Assembly (NCBI GenBank): GCA_964449465.1
Contig: CAYVBK010000011.1
Location: 66,572 to 130,571, forward strand
Direction: 5' to 3'
From: CAYRXM01 sp964449465
GTDB lineage: Bacteria; Chloroflexota; Anaerolineae; JAFGEY01
Length of the DNA stretch: 64,000 nt
Shown one piece after another: positions 1 through 8,226 of this stretch. The notes under the pieces were generated by a model. The model was not told the DNA's origin. It made no database searches and was given only the letters and a program-made list of their open reading frames with translations. Positions within the stretch are counted from its first letter, which is position 1. Each line of letters opens with the position of its first letter. A program made the position numbers and the translations under genes.

Positions 1-1
1 A

Positions 2-706
2 AGTGCCACGTTGATGGTGGCAGTGCCGCTGCACGGTGACCATGCACCCATCGGTGTGTTGGTGGCCGACCGCAATGACCGTGCCCATGTCAACCCCCAA
101 GAGGACAAGGAATATCTGTCCAGCCTGGCACACTCGGCGGTGACGGCCATCGAAAACGCCAGCCTGCACCGCCGCACCCGACGCATGGCCAATCACGACG
201 GTGTGACCGATCTGTTCAATCATCGCTATTTTCAAGAGGCTCTGCGCGCCAGCCTGCAAGAAGCGGCAGACCGCTGGCCGGTTTCGTTGTTGATGATTGA
301 AATAGACAAATTCAAGCGATACAATGATACATTTGGTCACCGGCAAGGCGACCTGGCTTTGATCAGCCTGGCGCGCAGCCTGGAGGTCGTAGTGCAGCCG
401 TGGCAGGGTGTGGTGGCGCGGTATGGTGGCGACGAGTTTGTGGCAATCTTGCCGCGCATCTCACGCGACGAGGGGGCCGCCGTGGCCCGTCAGATCCGCG
501 ACCGCGCCTGCGCCATGACGGAGGACATGCTTCGGCAGCACCGTCTGCCATCCATCACGCTGAGCGTAGGCGTTGCCACCTATCCCGACGATACCCAAAC
601 GGCCAGCGATCTGATCGAAGCATCTGACCAGGCCATGTATGTGGTGAAACACAGTGGGGGAAATCAAGTTCACGCTTTTTCAGCATACGCAAGGAGGACA
701 AACTGA
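2..706 (+). CDS. GAF-GGDEF diguanylate cyclase, 5' end cut by window edge
   Basis: The reading frame is open to the left edge, so the true start lies outside the window. The first visible ~50 residues look like the end of a GAF sensor domain (IGVLVADRND, then an ALHSAV-like helix with IENASL). They are followed by a complete GGDEF domain with the LTDLFNHRYF-like entry helix (GVTDLFNHRYF) and the active-site signature YGGDEF near residue 145. GGDEF domains make cyclic di-GMP from two GTP. The residues just before the signature (QPWQGVVARY) contain no RxxD inhibitory site, so classical product inhibition is not expected. The stop codon overlaps the proposed CTG start of the next gene. The domain call is secure; the sensed signal is unknown. 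Confidence 0.9.
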   Translation, partial: SATLMVAVPLHGDHAPIGVLVADRNDRAHVNPQEDKEYLSSLAHSAVTAIENASLHRRTRRMANHDGVTDLFNHRYFQEALRASLQEAADRWPVSLLMIEIDKFKRYNDTFGHRQGDLALISLARSLEVVVQPWQGVVARYGGDEFVAILPRISRDEGAAVARQIRDRACAMTEDMLRQHRLPSITLSVGVATYPDDTQTASDLIEASDQAMYVVKHSGGNQVHAFSAYARRTN

Positions 707-1047
707 ACGCACAAGAATTGGCTCATGCCATCGTGAGCATGCTCGAAGAACGTCAGGCTACAAATATTTTGCTGCTCGATGTTCAGTCGGTCACCATTCT
801 GGCTGACTATTTTATCATTTGTTCGGTCACCAGCGAACGTCATCTCAAGTCGCTAACCAGCGACCTGCGGCGACAACTCAAAGCCGATACCGGCAGCCCG
901 CTCAACATCGAAGGCGAGCCAGAATCGGGTTGGGTGCTGGTGGACTATGGGGATGTGGTAGTGCATCTGTTTATGCCCGAAACGCGCCGCTATTATGACC
1001 TGGAAGGCTTTTGGCAGCAGGCACAGACGGTGGTGCACATCCAGTAA
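703..1047 (+). CDS. rsfS: Ribosomal silencing factor RsfS
   Basis: 114 residues, matching the RsfS/Iojap family in length and sequence (LLLDVQSVTILADYFIICSVTSERHLKSL; the C-terminal WVLVDYGDVVVHLF is highly characteristic). RsfS binds ribosomal protein L14 and blocks joining of the 30S and 50S subunits in starvation. I chose the CTG at 703 as start: a perfect AAGGAGG lies at 691-697 with 5 nt spacing, and the resulting N-terminus MNAQELAHAIVSMLEE matches the family. The alternative TTG at 718 would be 20 nt from that ribosome binding site and would remove conserved residues. The start overlaps the upstream stop (CTGA), suggesting coupling. rsfS is often next to nadD; here nadD is 15 kb away. 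Confidence 0.93.
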   Translation: MNAQELAHAIVSMLEERQATNILLLDVQSVTILADYFIICSVTSERHLKSLTSDLRRQLKADTGSPLNIEGEPESGWVLVDYGDVVVHLFMPETRRYYDLEGFWQQAQTVVHIQ

Positions 1048-1060
1048 AACCAGGTTTGGC

Positions 1061-3586
1061 TCATTCGACCACGATCAGGGTGATGGCCTCGCTGATCACC
1101 GATGCGCCGTTGGCCTGGAGGCCTACTGCATAGATGCGATGCTCGCCCGGCTGCAAAACCCACCAGGTACGAAAAGGCGGCCGGTCAAGCGTGATCAGCG
1201 GTTCATCATCCACATAAAGCGTGATCTGGGCAAATGACGTTCCCTGACCGGTGCGCGCCTCGATCATGATGCGCTGATCCTGGCGTGGCAACGACGAGGA
1301 AATGCGATAGCGGTCCATCTGGAACGGGCTGACGATTTCCAGCGGCGCGTTGAGCGTGGGTTCATCCGCTCCCGGAAGGGTCGGGTCGGCAGCCTGCGGG
1401 TCGGGAGGTGGCTGGGGAATATCCTGGCCGATGGCCCAGGCCAACGCCTCAGCCGGATAGACAGCATAGACGCGCTGCCGTACCCGCTCTGGTGGAGTGG
1501 CGGCGGTAGCGCGCAGGCCGGTGACCGTGTCAATGGCGATCAGTTGATGCCAGTCGCACACGGCCGTCGGCTCGGTGTCGGCAATGAACAGTTCGCGGCG
1601 GCGATGTGAGCAGTAGGCGTTGGGACGCAACCCCGACAGCGCACAGACCTCTTGTTCCACCAACCCCTCTGGACGCACAAATTCTCGCGCCGGGCGGCCC
1701 TTGAGCGCCCAGATCATCAAATCGTGCCAGATCGGCCCAGCGCCGGTGATGCCCGACACCTGATACATCGGTTCGTTGTTGGCATTGCCCACCCAGACGG
1801 CGGTCAGCAGGTCGGGCGTATAGCCCACTGTCCAGTTGTCGCGCCAATCGGTGGTGGTGCCGGTTTTGGCGGCAGCCGGCCGGCCGATGTACAGCGCGCT
1901 CTGCTCGCCAAATGAGGGCAGCCGCGCCCACTCGTCCGACAAAATGTCGGTGATCAAATAGGCCACCCGCCGGTCCAGCACGTCGCGTTGACGGTTGCCC
2001 GGCGCGGTGAACAGGGTTTGACCCTGCGCATCCAGCACTCGCTGTATGCCAGTCGGCTCGATCCAATCTCCTCCGGTAGCAAATACCCCAAAGGCGCCGG
2101 CCAGTTCGATCATGCGCACTTCACCGCCGCCTAGTGTCAGCGCCAGCCCCAACTGACGTTCGGTCTGATCAAAAGTCGAGATGCCCATGCGCCGCGCCTG
2201 GGCAATCATCGGTTCGATCCCCACCGCCTCCAGCACTTTGACCGCCGGCAGATTGTAGGACGCCCCCAACGCCACCCGCAGCGACACCGGACCGTGCCAG
2301 CGCAGATCATAGTTCAACGGCACATAGCCCACTCCTTCATAGGTGATGAACGAGGTGCGCACATCCATCAAGACGGTGGCCGGGGTAAAAGGCAGGCGAC
2401 CCCAGCGCGTTTCGGCCTCGGCGGAGCGATCCTGCCAGGCCGGATCGAATGCGACGGCATAGGTGATCGGCTTGATCGCCGAGCCGGGCTGCCGCAGGGC
2501 CAGGCAGGTATTCACCGCGCCGCTAATGGCCGCATCAAAATAGTCTGCGCTGCCCACCATCACCAAAATCTCGCCGGTCTGTGGATCGAGGGACAGCACG
2601 GCGGCATTGTTGGCGTTATGGTCGAGGCTGCTGCGCTCTTGCAGGGCTGAGAGGTGTCGTTGAATGATGTTTTGCGCTTTTTCCTGCAAATCAACATCTA
2701 ACGTGGTATAGACCTCCAGCCCGCCCTGTGCCGTCCGTTCGGTGCCCAACCGGTTTTCCAGGCTGTTCCAGACATAACTGACAAAATGCGGGGCGCGAAT
2801 GGGGAAAGGGTCGGTGGCAAAATGTAGTGTTTCGGCGGCGGCCAGGTCGGCCTCAGCGGGGGTGATATAGCTCTGCCGCACCATCAGGTCCAGCACCACC
2901 CGCTGACGGCGGCGGGCGGCATCCAGGTTGATCAGCGGATTGTACAGGACCGGCGACTGGGGCAGCCCGGCCAGCAGGGCACACTCGGCCAGGTCCAATT
3001 CGCCGACCGATTTACTAAAAAAGGACTGTGCCGCCGCCTCGATGCCATAGGCAAAATTGCCATAGTAAATCTCGTTGAGGTACAGTGCCAGCACCTCGTC
3101 TTTGCTAAAGGTGCGGGCAATGCGCCAGGCCAGGATGGATTCGCGCAGCTTGCGGGTGAGGCTGCGTTCGGCGCGCTGCTCTGGGGTAAAAAGCAGGTTG
3201 CGCGCCACCTGCTGGGTGATAGTGCTGCCACCCGACAGCACCTCGCCGCCGCGCAGGTTGATCCAGACAGCGCGCAGGATGCCGCGCCAGTCTACGCCGG
3301 GGTTGCGGTAAAAGTCGGCATCTTCGGTGGCGATGGTGGCCTGCCGCAAAGCCAGGGGAATGTCGGACAGGGGAAGCGGAGAATGTTTGCCCAGGTGCGG
3401 GTCAATCACCTCGAACAACAATTGCCCGTTGCGATCATAGATTTTGGACGAGGGCGCCGCCGCCCGCTTTGGCAATTCGTCGGGCGAGGGCAGGTCTACA
3501 AACAGCCAGGCATAGATGCCCCAACCAGCGGCCGTCAGAACCAGGATGGCGATCAAAAGAATGATCCACCATCGTTTGCGCAACAT
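1061..3586 (-). CDS. Class A penicillin-binding protein (PbpC-like), bifunctional transglycosylase/transpeptidase
   Basis: 841 residues. One N-terminal membrane helix (about 7-28) anchors the protein. A GT51 lipid II glycosyltransferase domain follows, with catalytic Glu in IATEDADFY (E88) and the GGSTITQQ motif (119-126). The penicillin-binding transpeptidase domain has the three expected motifs: S369-A-I-K, S443-Y-N and K574-T-G. The last ~90 residues form the extra beta domain typical of PBP1C (BiPBP_C), here with the LYVDDEPL strand. The protein polymerises and cross-links peptidoglycan outside the membrane. An AGGAG lies 6 nt before the ATG. The gene converges with rsfS with a 13-nt gap. 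A perfect 12-bp hairpin (3613-3644) lies between it and upstream lysS. Confidence 0.95.
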   Translation of the reverse strand: MLRKRWWIILLIAILVLTAAGWGIYAWLFVDLPSPDELPKRAAAPSSKIYDRNGQLLFEVIDPHLGKHSPLPLSDIPLALRQATIATEDADFYRNPGVDWRGILRAVWINLRGGEVLSGGSTITQQVARNLLFTPEQRAERSLTRKLRESILAWRIARTFSKDEVLALYLNEIYYGNFAYGIEAAAQSFFSKSVGELDLAECALLAGLPQSPVLYNPLINLDAARRRQRVVLDLMVRQSYITPAEADLAAAETLHFATDPFPIRAPHFVSYVWNSLENRLGTERTAQGGLEVYTTLDVDLQEKAQNIIQRHLSALQERSSLDHNANNAAVLSLDPQTGEILVMVGSADYFDAAISGAVNTCLALRQPGSAIKPITYAVAFDPAWQDRSAEAETRWGRLPFTPATVLMDVRTSFITYEGVGYVPLNYDLRWHGPVSLRVALGASYNLPAVKVLEAVGIEPMIAQARRMGISTFDQTERQLGLALTLGGGEVRMIELAGAFGVFATGGDWIEPTGIQRVLDAQGQTLFTAPGNRQRDVLDRRVAYLITDILSDEWARLPSFGEQSALYIGRPAAAKTGTTTDWRDNWTVGYTPDLLTAVWVGNANNEPMYQVSGITGAGPIWHDLMIWALKGRPAREFVRPEGLVEQEVCALSGLRPNAYCSHRRRELFIADTEPTAVCDWHQLIAIDTVTGLRATAATPPERVRQRVYAVYPAEALAWAIGQDIPQPPPDPQAADPTLPGADEPTLNAPLEIVSPFQMDRYRISSSLPRQDQRIMIEARTGQGTSFAQITLYVDDEPLITLDRPPFRTWWVLQPGEHRIYAVGLQANGASVISEAITLIVVE

Positions 3587-3612
3587 ATTGAACTCCTGAC
3601 CAGTAGATCAGC

Positions 3613-3644
3613 CAGGTAGACAAGAAATATCCCTTGTCTACCTG
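3613..3644. repeat. Perfect 12-bp inverted repeat between lysS and the PBP gene
   Basis: Two exact arms of 12 bp (CAGGTAGACAAG and its complement) flank an 8-nt loop. No U-run follows on either strand, so it is not a standard intrinsic terminator. It ends 26 nt before the PBP start codon, just upstream of its ribosome binding site. It could be an RNA processing site, an attenuator part, or a protein-binding palindrome between lysS and the downstream cell-wall gene. Confidence 0.7.
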
Positions 3645-3652
3645 TTCCCGGT

Positions 3653-5149
3653 CTATTCTTTTGATCTCAGATGAGGAAACAGCAGCACTTCGCGAATCGA
3701 ATCCTTGTCGGTGAACAGCATCACCAGACGGTCTACGCCGGTGCCAAAGCCGCCGCAGGGCGGCATGCCATATTGCATCGCCCGCAGATAATCCTCATCC
3801 AGCGGCTGGGCTTCTTCATCTTCGGGATTGTACAGCCGCCCCATGTCCAGAAAACGCTGTTCCTGATCCAGCGGGTCGTTCAACTCGCTGAACGCATTGC
3901 CACATTCCAGCCCGCCGATGAAAAACTCGAACCGCTCCACATGGGTGGGATCATCGGGCTTGAGCTTGGCCAGCGGCGAAATGTCGCGGGGATAGTCGAG
4001 GATAAAGGTTGGTTGGATCAGGGTGGGTTCGACCGCGCCCAGCAGCGATTTGTCTACCAGATAGCCCCAGGTGGCGCCCTGTTTGGCCGGCAGACCTTTG
4101 GCGCGGATGGCCTGATAGAGCAACTCAGCGGTAGGATACTGGACGTAATCAATACCGGTGATTTCTATCGCTGCCTGTCGCAAGGTGATTCGCCGCCAGG
4201 GTGGAGTGAGGTCAATGGTGTGGCCCTGGTAGCTGATTTGCGTCTTGCCCACGACCTGTTGAGCTACAAACGCCATCATTTGCTCGGTCAATTCCATGAT
4301 GCCATGATAGTCCAGGTACGCGGCATAGAATTCGAGTTGGGTGAACTCGGGGTTGTGCTTGTAGCTGACCCCCTCGTTTCTAAAATCGCGTCCGATCTCG
4401 TACACGCGGTCGTACATACCCACCAACAGCCGCTTGAGATACAACTCAAACGAGATGCGCAAATAAAGGTCCTGGTGCAGTTGATTGTGGTGGGTGACAA
4501 ACGGCCGCGCCGCCGCGCCGCCATAGACGGGCTGCAAGACCGGGGTTTCTACCTCTAAAAAGCCTTGCTCGTCCAAAAACCGGCGCAGTGATTGGATCAC
4601 CCGCGCCCGGGTGTAAAAAATGGTGCGCACATCGGGGTTGACGGCCAGGTCGGCATAGCGCTGGCGGTATCGCCCTTCCACATCAGCAAACGCGCTGAAT
4701 CGCTGCCCGTCCTTTTCTTTGACTACCGGCAGTGGCGACAGAGCCTTGGCCAGGATGCGCAGGTAGGTGGCATGCACGGTGACTTCGCCGGTGCGGGTGC
4801 GAAACAAATGCCCGCCAAACTGGTAAAAATCGCCCAGGTCCGACTGCCGCTTGAACAACTCGAAAGCGGTTTCGTCTTGCACCATATCTTTGCGCACATA
4901 GACCTGAAGCACGCCTTCACCATCTTCAATATGAGCAAAAATGGATTTGCCCATATCCCGCAGGCTGACCAGGCGACCGGTTACGCTGACATAGATGGGC
5001 TGGGCCGGCTCACCTTCACTCGGAAAAGCGGCGACGGCCTGGCAGGTGGTATGAGTACGCTCGCAACGGGCCGGGTAAGCCTCCACGCCGGCGGCGCGAA
5101 TTTGCTCCAGCTTTTGGCGTCGGAATTGCTCCTGGTCGCTCAACACCAT
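3653..5149 (-). CDS. lysS: Lysyl-tRNA synthetase, class II
   Basis: 498 residues, the usual length. The N-terminal OB-fold anticodon-binding domain (about 55-150) contains VTGRLVSLRDMGKSIFAHIEDGEG. The class II catalytic core follows with motif 2 (GRDFRNEGVSYKHNPEFTQLE is split here as FRNEG plus HNPEFT) and motif 3 (GFGTGVDRLVML). It charges tRNA-Lys in the cytoplasm. AAGGAG sits about 7 nt before the ATG. The gene starts 11 nt after the stop of the GreA-like gene and is probably co-transcribed with it. Confidence 0.97.
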   Translation of the reverse strand: MVLSDQEQFRRQKLEQIRAAGVEAYPARCERTHTTCQAVAAFPSEGEPAQPIYVSVTGRLVSLRDMGKSIFAHIEDGEGVLQVYVRKDMVQDETAFELFKRQSDLGDFYQFGGHLFRTRTGEVTVHATYLRILAKALSPLPVVKEKDGQRFSAFADVEGRYRQRYADLAVNPDVRTIFYTRARVIQSLRRFLDEQGFLEVETPVLQPVYGGAAARPFVTHHNQLHQDLYLRISFELYLKRLLVGMYDRVYEIGRDFRNEGVSYKHNPEFTQLEFYAAYLDYHGIMELTEQMMAFVAQQVVGKTQISYQGHTIDLTPPWRRITLRQAAIEITGIDYVQYPTAELLYQAIRAKGLPAKQGATWGYLVDKSLLGAVEPTLIQPTFILDYPRDISPLAKLKPDDPTHVERFEFFIGGLECGNAFSELNDPLDQEQRFLDMGRLYNPEDEEAQPLDEDYLRAMQYGMPPCGGFGTGVDRLVMLFTDKDSIREVLLFPHLRSKE

Positions 5150-5160
5150 ACTTTTTCTCC

Positions 5161-5631
5161 TTATTCGATGGCTCGCACATAAAAGATGATCGGCCCATCG
5201 GGGGCATTGATCTTGATCTGATCGTTGACGCGCCGCCCCAACAAGGCCCGCCCCAACGGAGACTCGTTCGAGATATAGCCGCGCGAAGGGTCCGCTTCGG
5301 GCGAGCCTACTACGATATATTGTTCGGGCTCTCCGTCCATTCCTTCGATGATGGTGACGCGACAGCCCAGTTCGACCACACCCCGCACCGGATGCGGTTC
5401 AATGATCACCACATTTTTGATAATTTGCTCCAGTTGAAGGATACGCCCTTCGACAAAAGATTGCTCGTTCTTGGCAATTTCGTAATCGGGGTTTTCCAGC
5501 GTCGAAGCCTGCTCCAATGCATCTTGAAGCTGTTTGATTACCTGTGGACGGCGCACATTGCGCAGCATGTCCAACTCTTGCTCTATTTTCTTGAGGCCTT
5601 CTTCCGTCAAAAAAGTGACCTGTTCAACCAT
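5161..5631 (-). CDS. Divergent GreA/GreB-family transcription factor, altered catalytic tip
   Basis: 156 residues with both GreA parts: an N-terminal coiled coil (about 1-75) and the FKBP-like C-terminal domain ending GYISNESPLGRALLGRR. GreA-type factors enter the RNA polymerase secondary channel and stimulate cleavage of backtracked RNA with acidic residues at the coiled-coil tip. Here the tip reads QASTLENPDY (41-50): the aspartate of the canonical GD-x-SEN motif is Ser43 and only Glu46 remains, unlike the neighbouring paralogue. Cleavage activity may therefore be lost or weak (inference). The start is the ATG at 5631: AAGGAG lies 5 nt upstream and an in-frame GTG at 5637 overlaps that site. 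Probably co-transcribed with lysS. Confidence 0.85.
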   Translation of the reverse strand: MVEQVTFLTEEGLKKIEQELDMLRNVRRPQVIKQLQDALEQASTLENPDYEIAKNEQSFVEGRILQLEQIIKNVVIIEPHPVRGVVELGCRVTIIEGMDGEPEQYIVVGSPEADPSRGYISNESPLGRALLGRRVNDQIKINAPDGPIIFYVRAIE

Positions 5632-5714
5632 CCGCACTCCTTGTATCGTTTCAGCGGCGGTCGTGATCTACCGGCATCTCCTCTGCCCTGACCGTGCAAC
5701 GACCGCGCCCGAGT

Positions 5715-6179
5715 TTAGCGAATTTCCAAAATCTTGAATACGGTCACCCCGTTGGGGGTGCTAACCTGGACTGTATCGCCGACGCGCCGTCCCAGCAGCA
5801 TTTTGCCCAGAGGCGATTCGTTCGAGATGCGGCCTTCGGTGGGGTTGGCCTCATCCGAACCGACCAGTTGAAATGTCTCCGGATCATAGGTATCTTCTTG
5901 CACCACTACCGTAGAGCCGAGCATAACGGCGCCGCTGAATTGGGTGCTGTCAATGATCTCGGCGCGTTTGAGTATCTCTTCCAGGGCAATGATGCGTCCT
6001 TCGAGAAAAGCCTGCTCCAGTTTGGCCGTCTCATAGCCGGCATTCTCGCTGACATCGCCATCCTCCTTGGCGATCCGAATCTGGTCGGCAATTTCGGCTC
6101 GTTTGACCGTGCGCAAATAATGCAGTTCTTGTTCCAGCTTGGCATACCCCTCGCGCGTCAAAAATCGGGTGTCTGACAT
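5715..6179 (-). CDS. greA: Transcription elongation factor GreA
   Basis: 154 residues with the canonical tip GDVSENAGY (D42, E45), coiled coil and FKBP-like domain (RISNESPLGKMLLGRRVGDTV). It rescues backtracked RNA polymerase by stimulating transcript cleavage. I prefer the ATG at 6179, with AAAGG 9 nt upstream, over an in-frame GTG at 6185 that would be only 3 nt from it. A 7-bp GC-rich hairpin (6204-6220) lies in the leader. The gene is 83 nt upstream of the divergent GreA-like gene, so the window has one catalytically complete and one altered copy side by side. A terminator (6253-6280) separates it from acpS. Confidence 0.95.
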   Translation of the reverse strand: MSDTRFLTREGYAKLEQELHYLRTVKRAEIADQIRIAKEDGDVSENAGYETAKLEQAFLEGRIIALEEILKRAEIIDSTQFSGAVMLGSTVVVQEDTYDPETFQLVGSDEANPTEGRISNESPLGKMLLGRRVGDTVQVSTPNGVTVFKILEIR

Positions 6180-6252
6180 ATCCACTAACCTTTTGCTTTC
6201 TCACCTGCCGGCCCGGCAGGCCGGTTACAGCCTGACCGAGACCAACTAAAAT

Positions 6253-6280
6253 AAAAAGCGTCGCGCTGACCTAGCGACGC
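6253..6280 (-). terminator. Intrinsic terminator downstream of acpS
   Basis: On the minus strand a 7-bp GC-rich stem (GCGTCGC/GCGACGC, 6258-6264 and 6274-6280) with a 9-nt loop is followed directly by TTTTTATTTT. It ends transcription coming from acpS before greA. A second small hairpin (ATGCGC/GCGCAT, 6409-6431) lies closer to the acpS stop. Confidence 0.85.
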
Positions 6281-6487
6281 AATTCCTTTTGGGCCAGGAA
6301 GCCTGATCATCAACCTGACAGGGTTAATGTTGACCTCCATTTGCCTGACCGGTTTCATTGTAAGAAACGATCGCAGCAGATTATATCCTAAATTTCCGAC
6401 TTTGTAAAATGCGCTTTTTATTGAGGCGCATCTTGTTTGGCCGGGTTGTTGATGATTTGGCTGCCCCCACGCGCCCAACGTCGCCAT

Positions 6488-6880
6488 TTATTCGGGCTCG
6501 ATGTGAGCAGCGACGACCATAGCGATGGCGTGCGTCTGGCTGTGCGACAGGCTGATGGCCCAGTGATTGAGGCCAATCTGGGCGGACAGATCGGCGGCAA
6601 GGCCATGCAGCCGGATCATCGGCTTGCCCAGCGGGTCAGAGCAGACCTGAACATCTTGCCAGGTCAGGCCGCCGCCCCAGCCAATGCCGACGCCTAGGGC
6701 TTTGGAGACGGCTTCTTTGGCCGCAAAGCGGGCGGCCAAAGAGGGGATACGTCCTCGACACGCGGCAATCTCTTCGGGGGTGTACACGCGCTGCAAAAAC
6801 CGGTCGCCCCATCGCTGCACCATGTTGGCGATCCGCTCGATCTCGATCAGGTCTACGCCCACCGACAAGGGGAGCATCAT
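6488..6880 (-). CDS. acpS: Holo-[acyl-carrier-protein] synthase
   Basis: 130 residues, a normal AcpS. The conserved GVDLIEIERI (metal-binding Asp) and RFAAKEAVSKALG motifs are present, as is a C-terminal ISLSHSQTHAIAMV. It transfers phosphopantetheine from CoA to acyl carrier protein for fatty acid synthesis. The frame is open 57 codons further upstream but that part overlaps the oxidoreductase and is not AcpS-like. The ATG pair at 6880/6877 starts 1 nt after the TGA of the upstream oxidoreductase, so the two are translationally coupled. Confidence 0.95.
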   Translation of the reverse strand: MMLPLSVGVDLIEIERIANMVQRWGDRFLQRVYTPEEIAACRGRIPSLAARFAAKEAVSKALGVGIGWGGGLTWQDVQVCSDPLGKPMIRLHGLAADLSAQIGLNHWAISLSHSQTHAIAMVVAAHIEPE

Positions 6881-6881
6881 T

Positions 6882-8162
6882 TCAACGCCCCATCGCTGCC
6901 GCCGCCCGCTGCCCCAATTCGACGGCAAAGTTGGTGCCGCGATCCCAGGGGTAGACGTGATGCAGGCAGGCCCAATAGATGTTGGGCAGAATAGGACTGT
7001 CGGCAGAGGGCACGCGCTGCGAATGATGAACCTCTGGCACGGGTTGGGCATACGGCTCGTGAAAGGCCCACCGCGCTCTCACCCAACCATCCTCAAAAGC
7101 CGGCTGTACCTGGGTCAGCGCAGAACGATAGCGATCATACAGGGCATCGGCGTCCATGCTCATTTCCGGCGCATCGTCCGGCAGGTAATCGCCCAGGTAG
7201 ACAATGACATCGCCGCCATAGTGCGCCCGATCTTGATAGTTGGTGTGTTCGACCATCGAGAGGCACGGAAATTGACCGGCCGGCAGGTTGAGCCAGTAGG
7301 TGCCGTCGGTCAGCACCGAATGGCGTAGGGCCAGCACCAGCACCGCCGCGCCCATTGATTTGAGCCGGGCCAGGTCTTGCCGATAATAGTCGGGTAGATG
7401 GGTGACGATTTGGCCCAACGCCCCCGGCGACACGGTCAACAGAACACGATCAAACGTTTCGCCAGTCTCGTTACGCAGCAGCACCGCCACCTGATCGCCG
7501 GCCTGTGCCACCTGCCGCACCAGCGCCGACAGGAAAACTCGCCCGCCGTGCTGCTGTACGGCCTGGCTCAGCCGCTCGATCAGGGTTTGAAATCCGCCCT
7601 GTGGATAGCCCAATGAGGGGGTGCGCGCCGCGAAACGCGCCCATAGCCAGGCCATGTTGACCCGGTCAAAATGAGATTTGAATTTGCCGCGCAGCATGGG
7701 CTCCCACACCTGGCGATAGCCCCGTTGCCCCATGGCCCGCTGCGCCCACTCGTGCGCAGTGACATGCTCCAGGCGCACACCATCACGCACCAGGTATTTC
7801 AACCAGGCCACGGCCAGCCCAATGCGCAGATTGTCGTAAAAGGGCAGGTTGGGATACAGGGCCACGCCCACCGGATTGTCATACACATAAGGCCGCCCGT
7901 TGACCCACATCGAGGTCTTGGGGCGGCTAAAGGTCAGCGGCACGCCCAATTCGGCAGCCAGGGCTATGATGGCGCGGTCGCCGCCAAAAACGTGCCGATA
8001 GAACCGATCCAGCGGCCACTCCCATTCCGAAACTGAAAACCCCGATGACAGCCCACCAACCTGCGCCTCGGCCTCATAGACCACCACCTGATGTCCTTGT
8101 TTGCTCAACTGATATGCTGCGGTCAGGCCGGTAAATCCGCCGCCGACGATGCCGATTTTCAT
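6882..8162 (-). CDS. NAD(P)/FAD-dependent oxidoreductase (protoporphyrinogen oxidase/UDP-galactopyranose mutase-like fold)
   Basis: 426 residues. The N-terminus is a Rossmann dinucleotide-binding motif GIVGGGFTGLTAAYQL followed by VVVYEAEAQVGGL, the classic FAD site of amine-oxidase/desaturase flavoproteins. A C-terminal GTNFAVELG closes the FAD fold. Members of this group in other genomes are usually annotated only as FAD-dependent oxidoreductases; substrate cannot be inferred. The ATG at 8162 is chosen because GGAGGAGA lies 6 nt upstream and the Rossmann motif begins at once; an upstream extension to 8219 lacks a binding site. It lies between the LuxR-kelch gene (64 nt gap) and acpS (1 nt). 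Confidence 0.85.
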   Translation of the reverse strand: MKIGIVGGGFTGLTAAYQLSKQGHQVVVYEAEAQVGGLSSGFSVSEWEWPLDRFYRHVFGGDRAIIALAAELGVPLTFSRPKTSMWVNGRPYVYDNPVGVALYPNLPFYDNLRIGLAVAWLKYLVRDGVRLEHVTAHEWAQRAMGQRGYRQVWEPMLRGKFKSHFDRVNMAWLWARFAARTPSLGYPQGGFQTLIERLSQAVQQHGGRVFLSALVRQVAQAGDQVAVLLRNETGETFDRVLLTVSPGALGQIVTHLPDYYRQDLARLKSMGAAVLVLALRHSVLTDGTYWLNLPAGQFPCLSMVEHTNYQDRAHYGGDVIVYLGDYLPDDAPEMSMDADALYDRYRSALTQVQPAFEDGWVRARWAFHEPYAQPVPEVHHSQRVPSADSPILPNIYWACLHHVYPWDRGTNFAVELGQRAAAAMGR

Positions 8163-8226
8163 GACGTTCTCCTCCAATAGACGTGATGCAGCGCAGATTT
8201 CGACAGGCTCAATCTGCACCGTTAGT

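Noticed and set aside
6185..6487. 100-codon minus-strand frame starting directly after the acpS stop
   Set aside because: It runs through the intrinsic terminator and a second hairpin, has no family resemblance and no conserved residue pattern.
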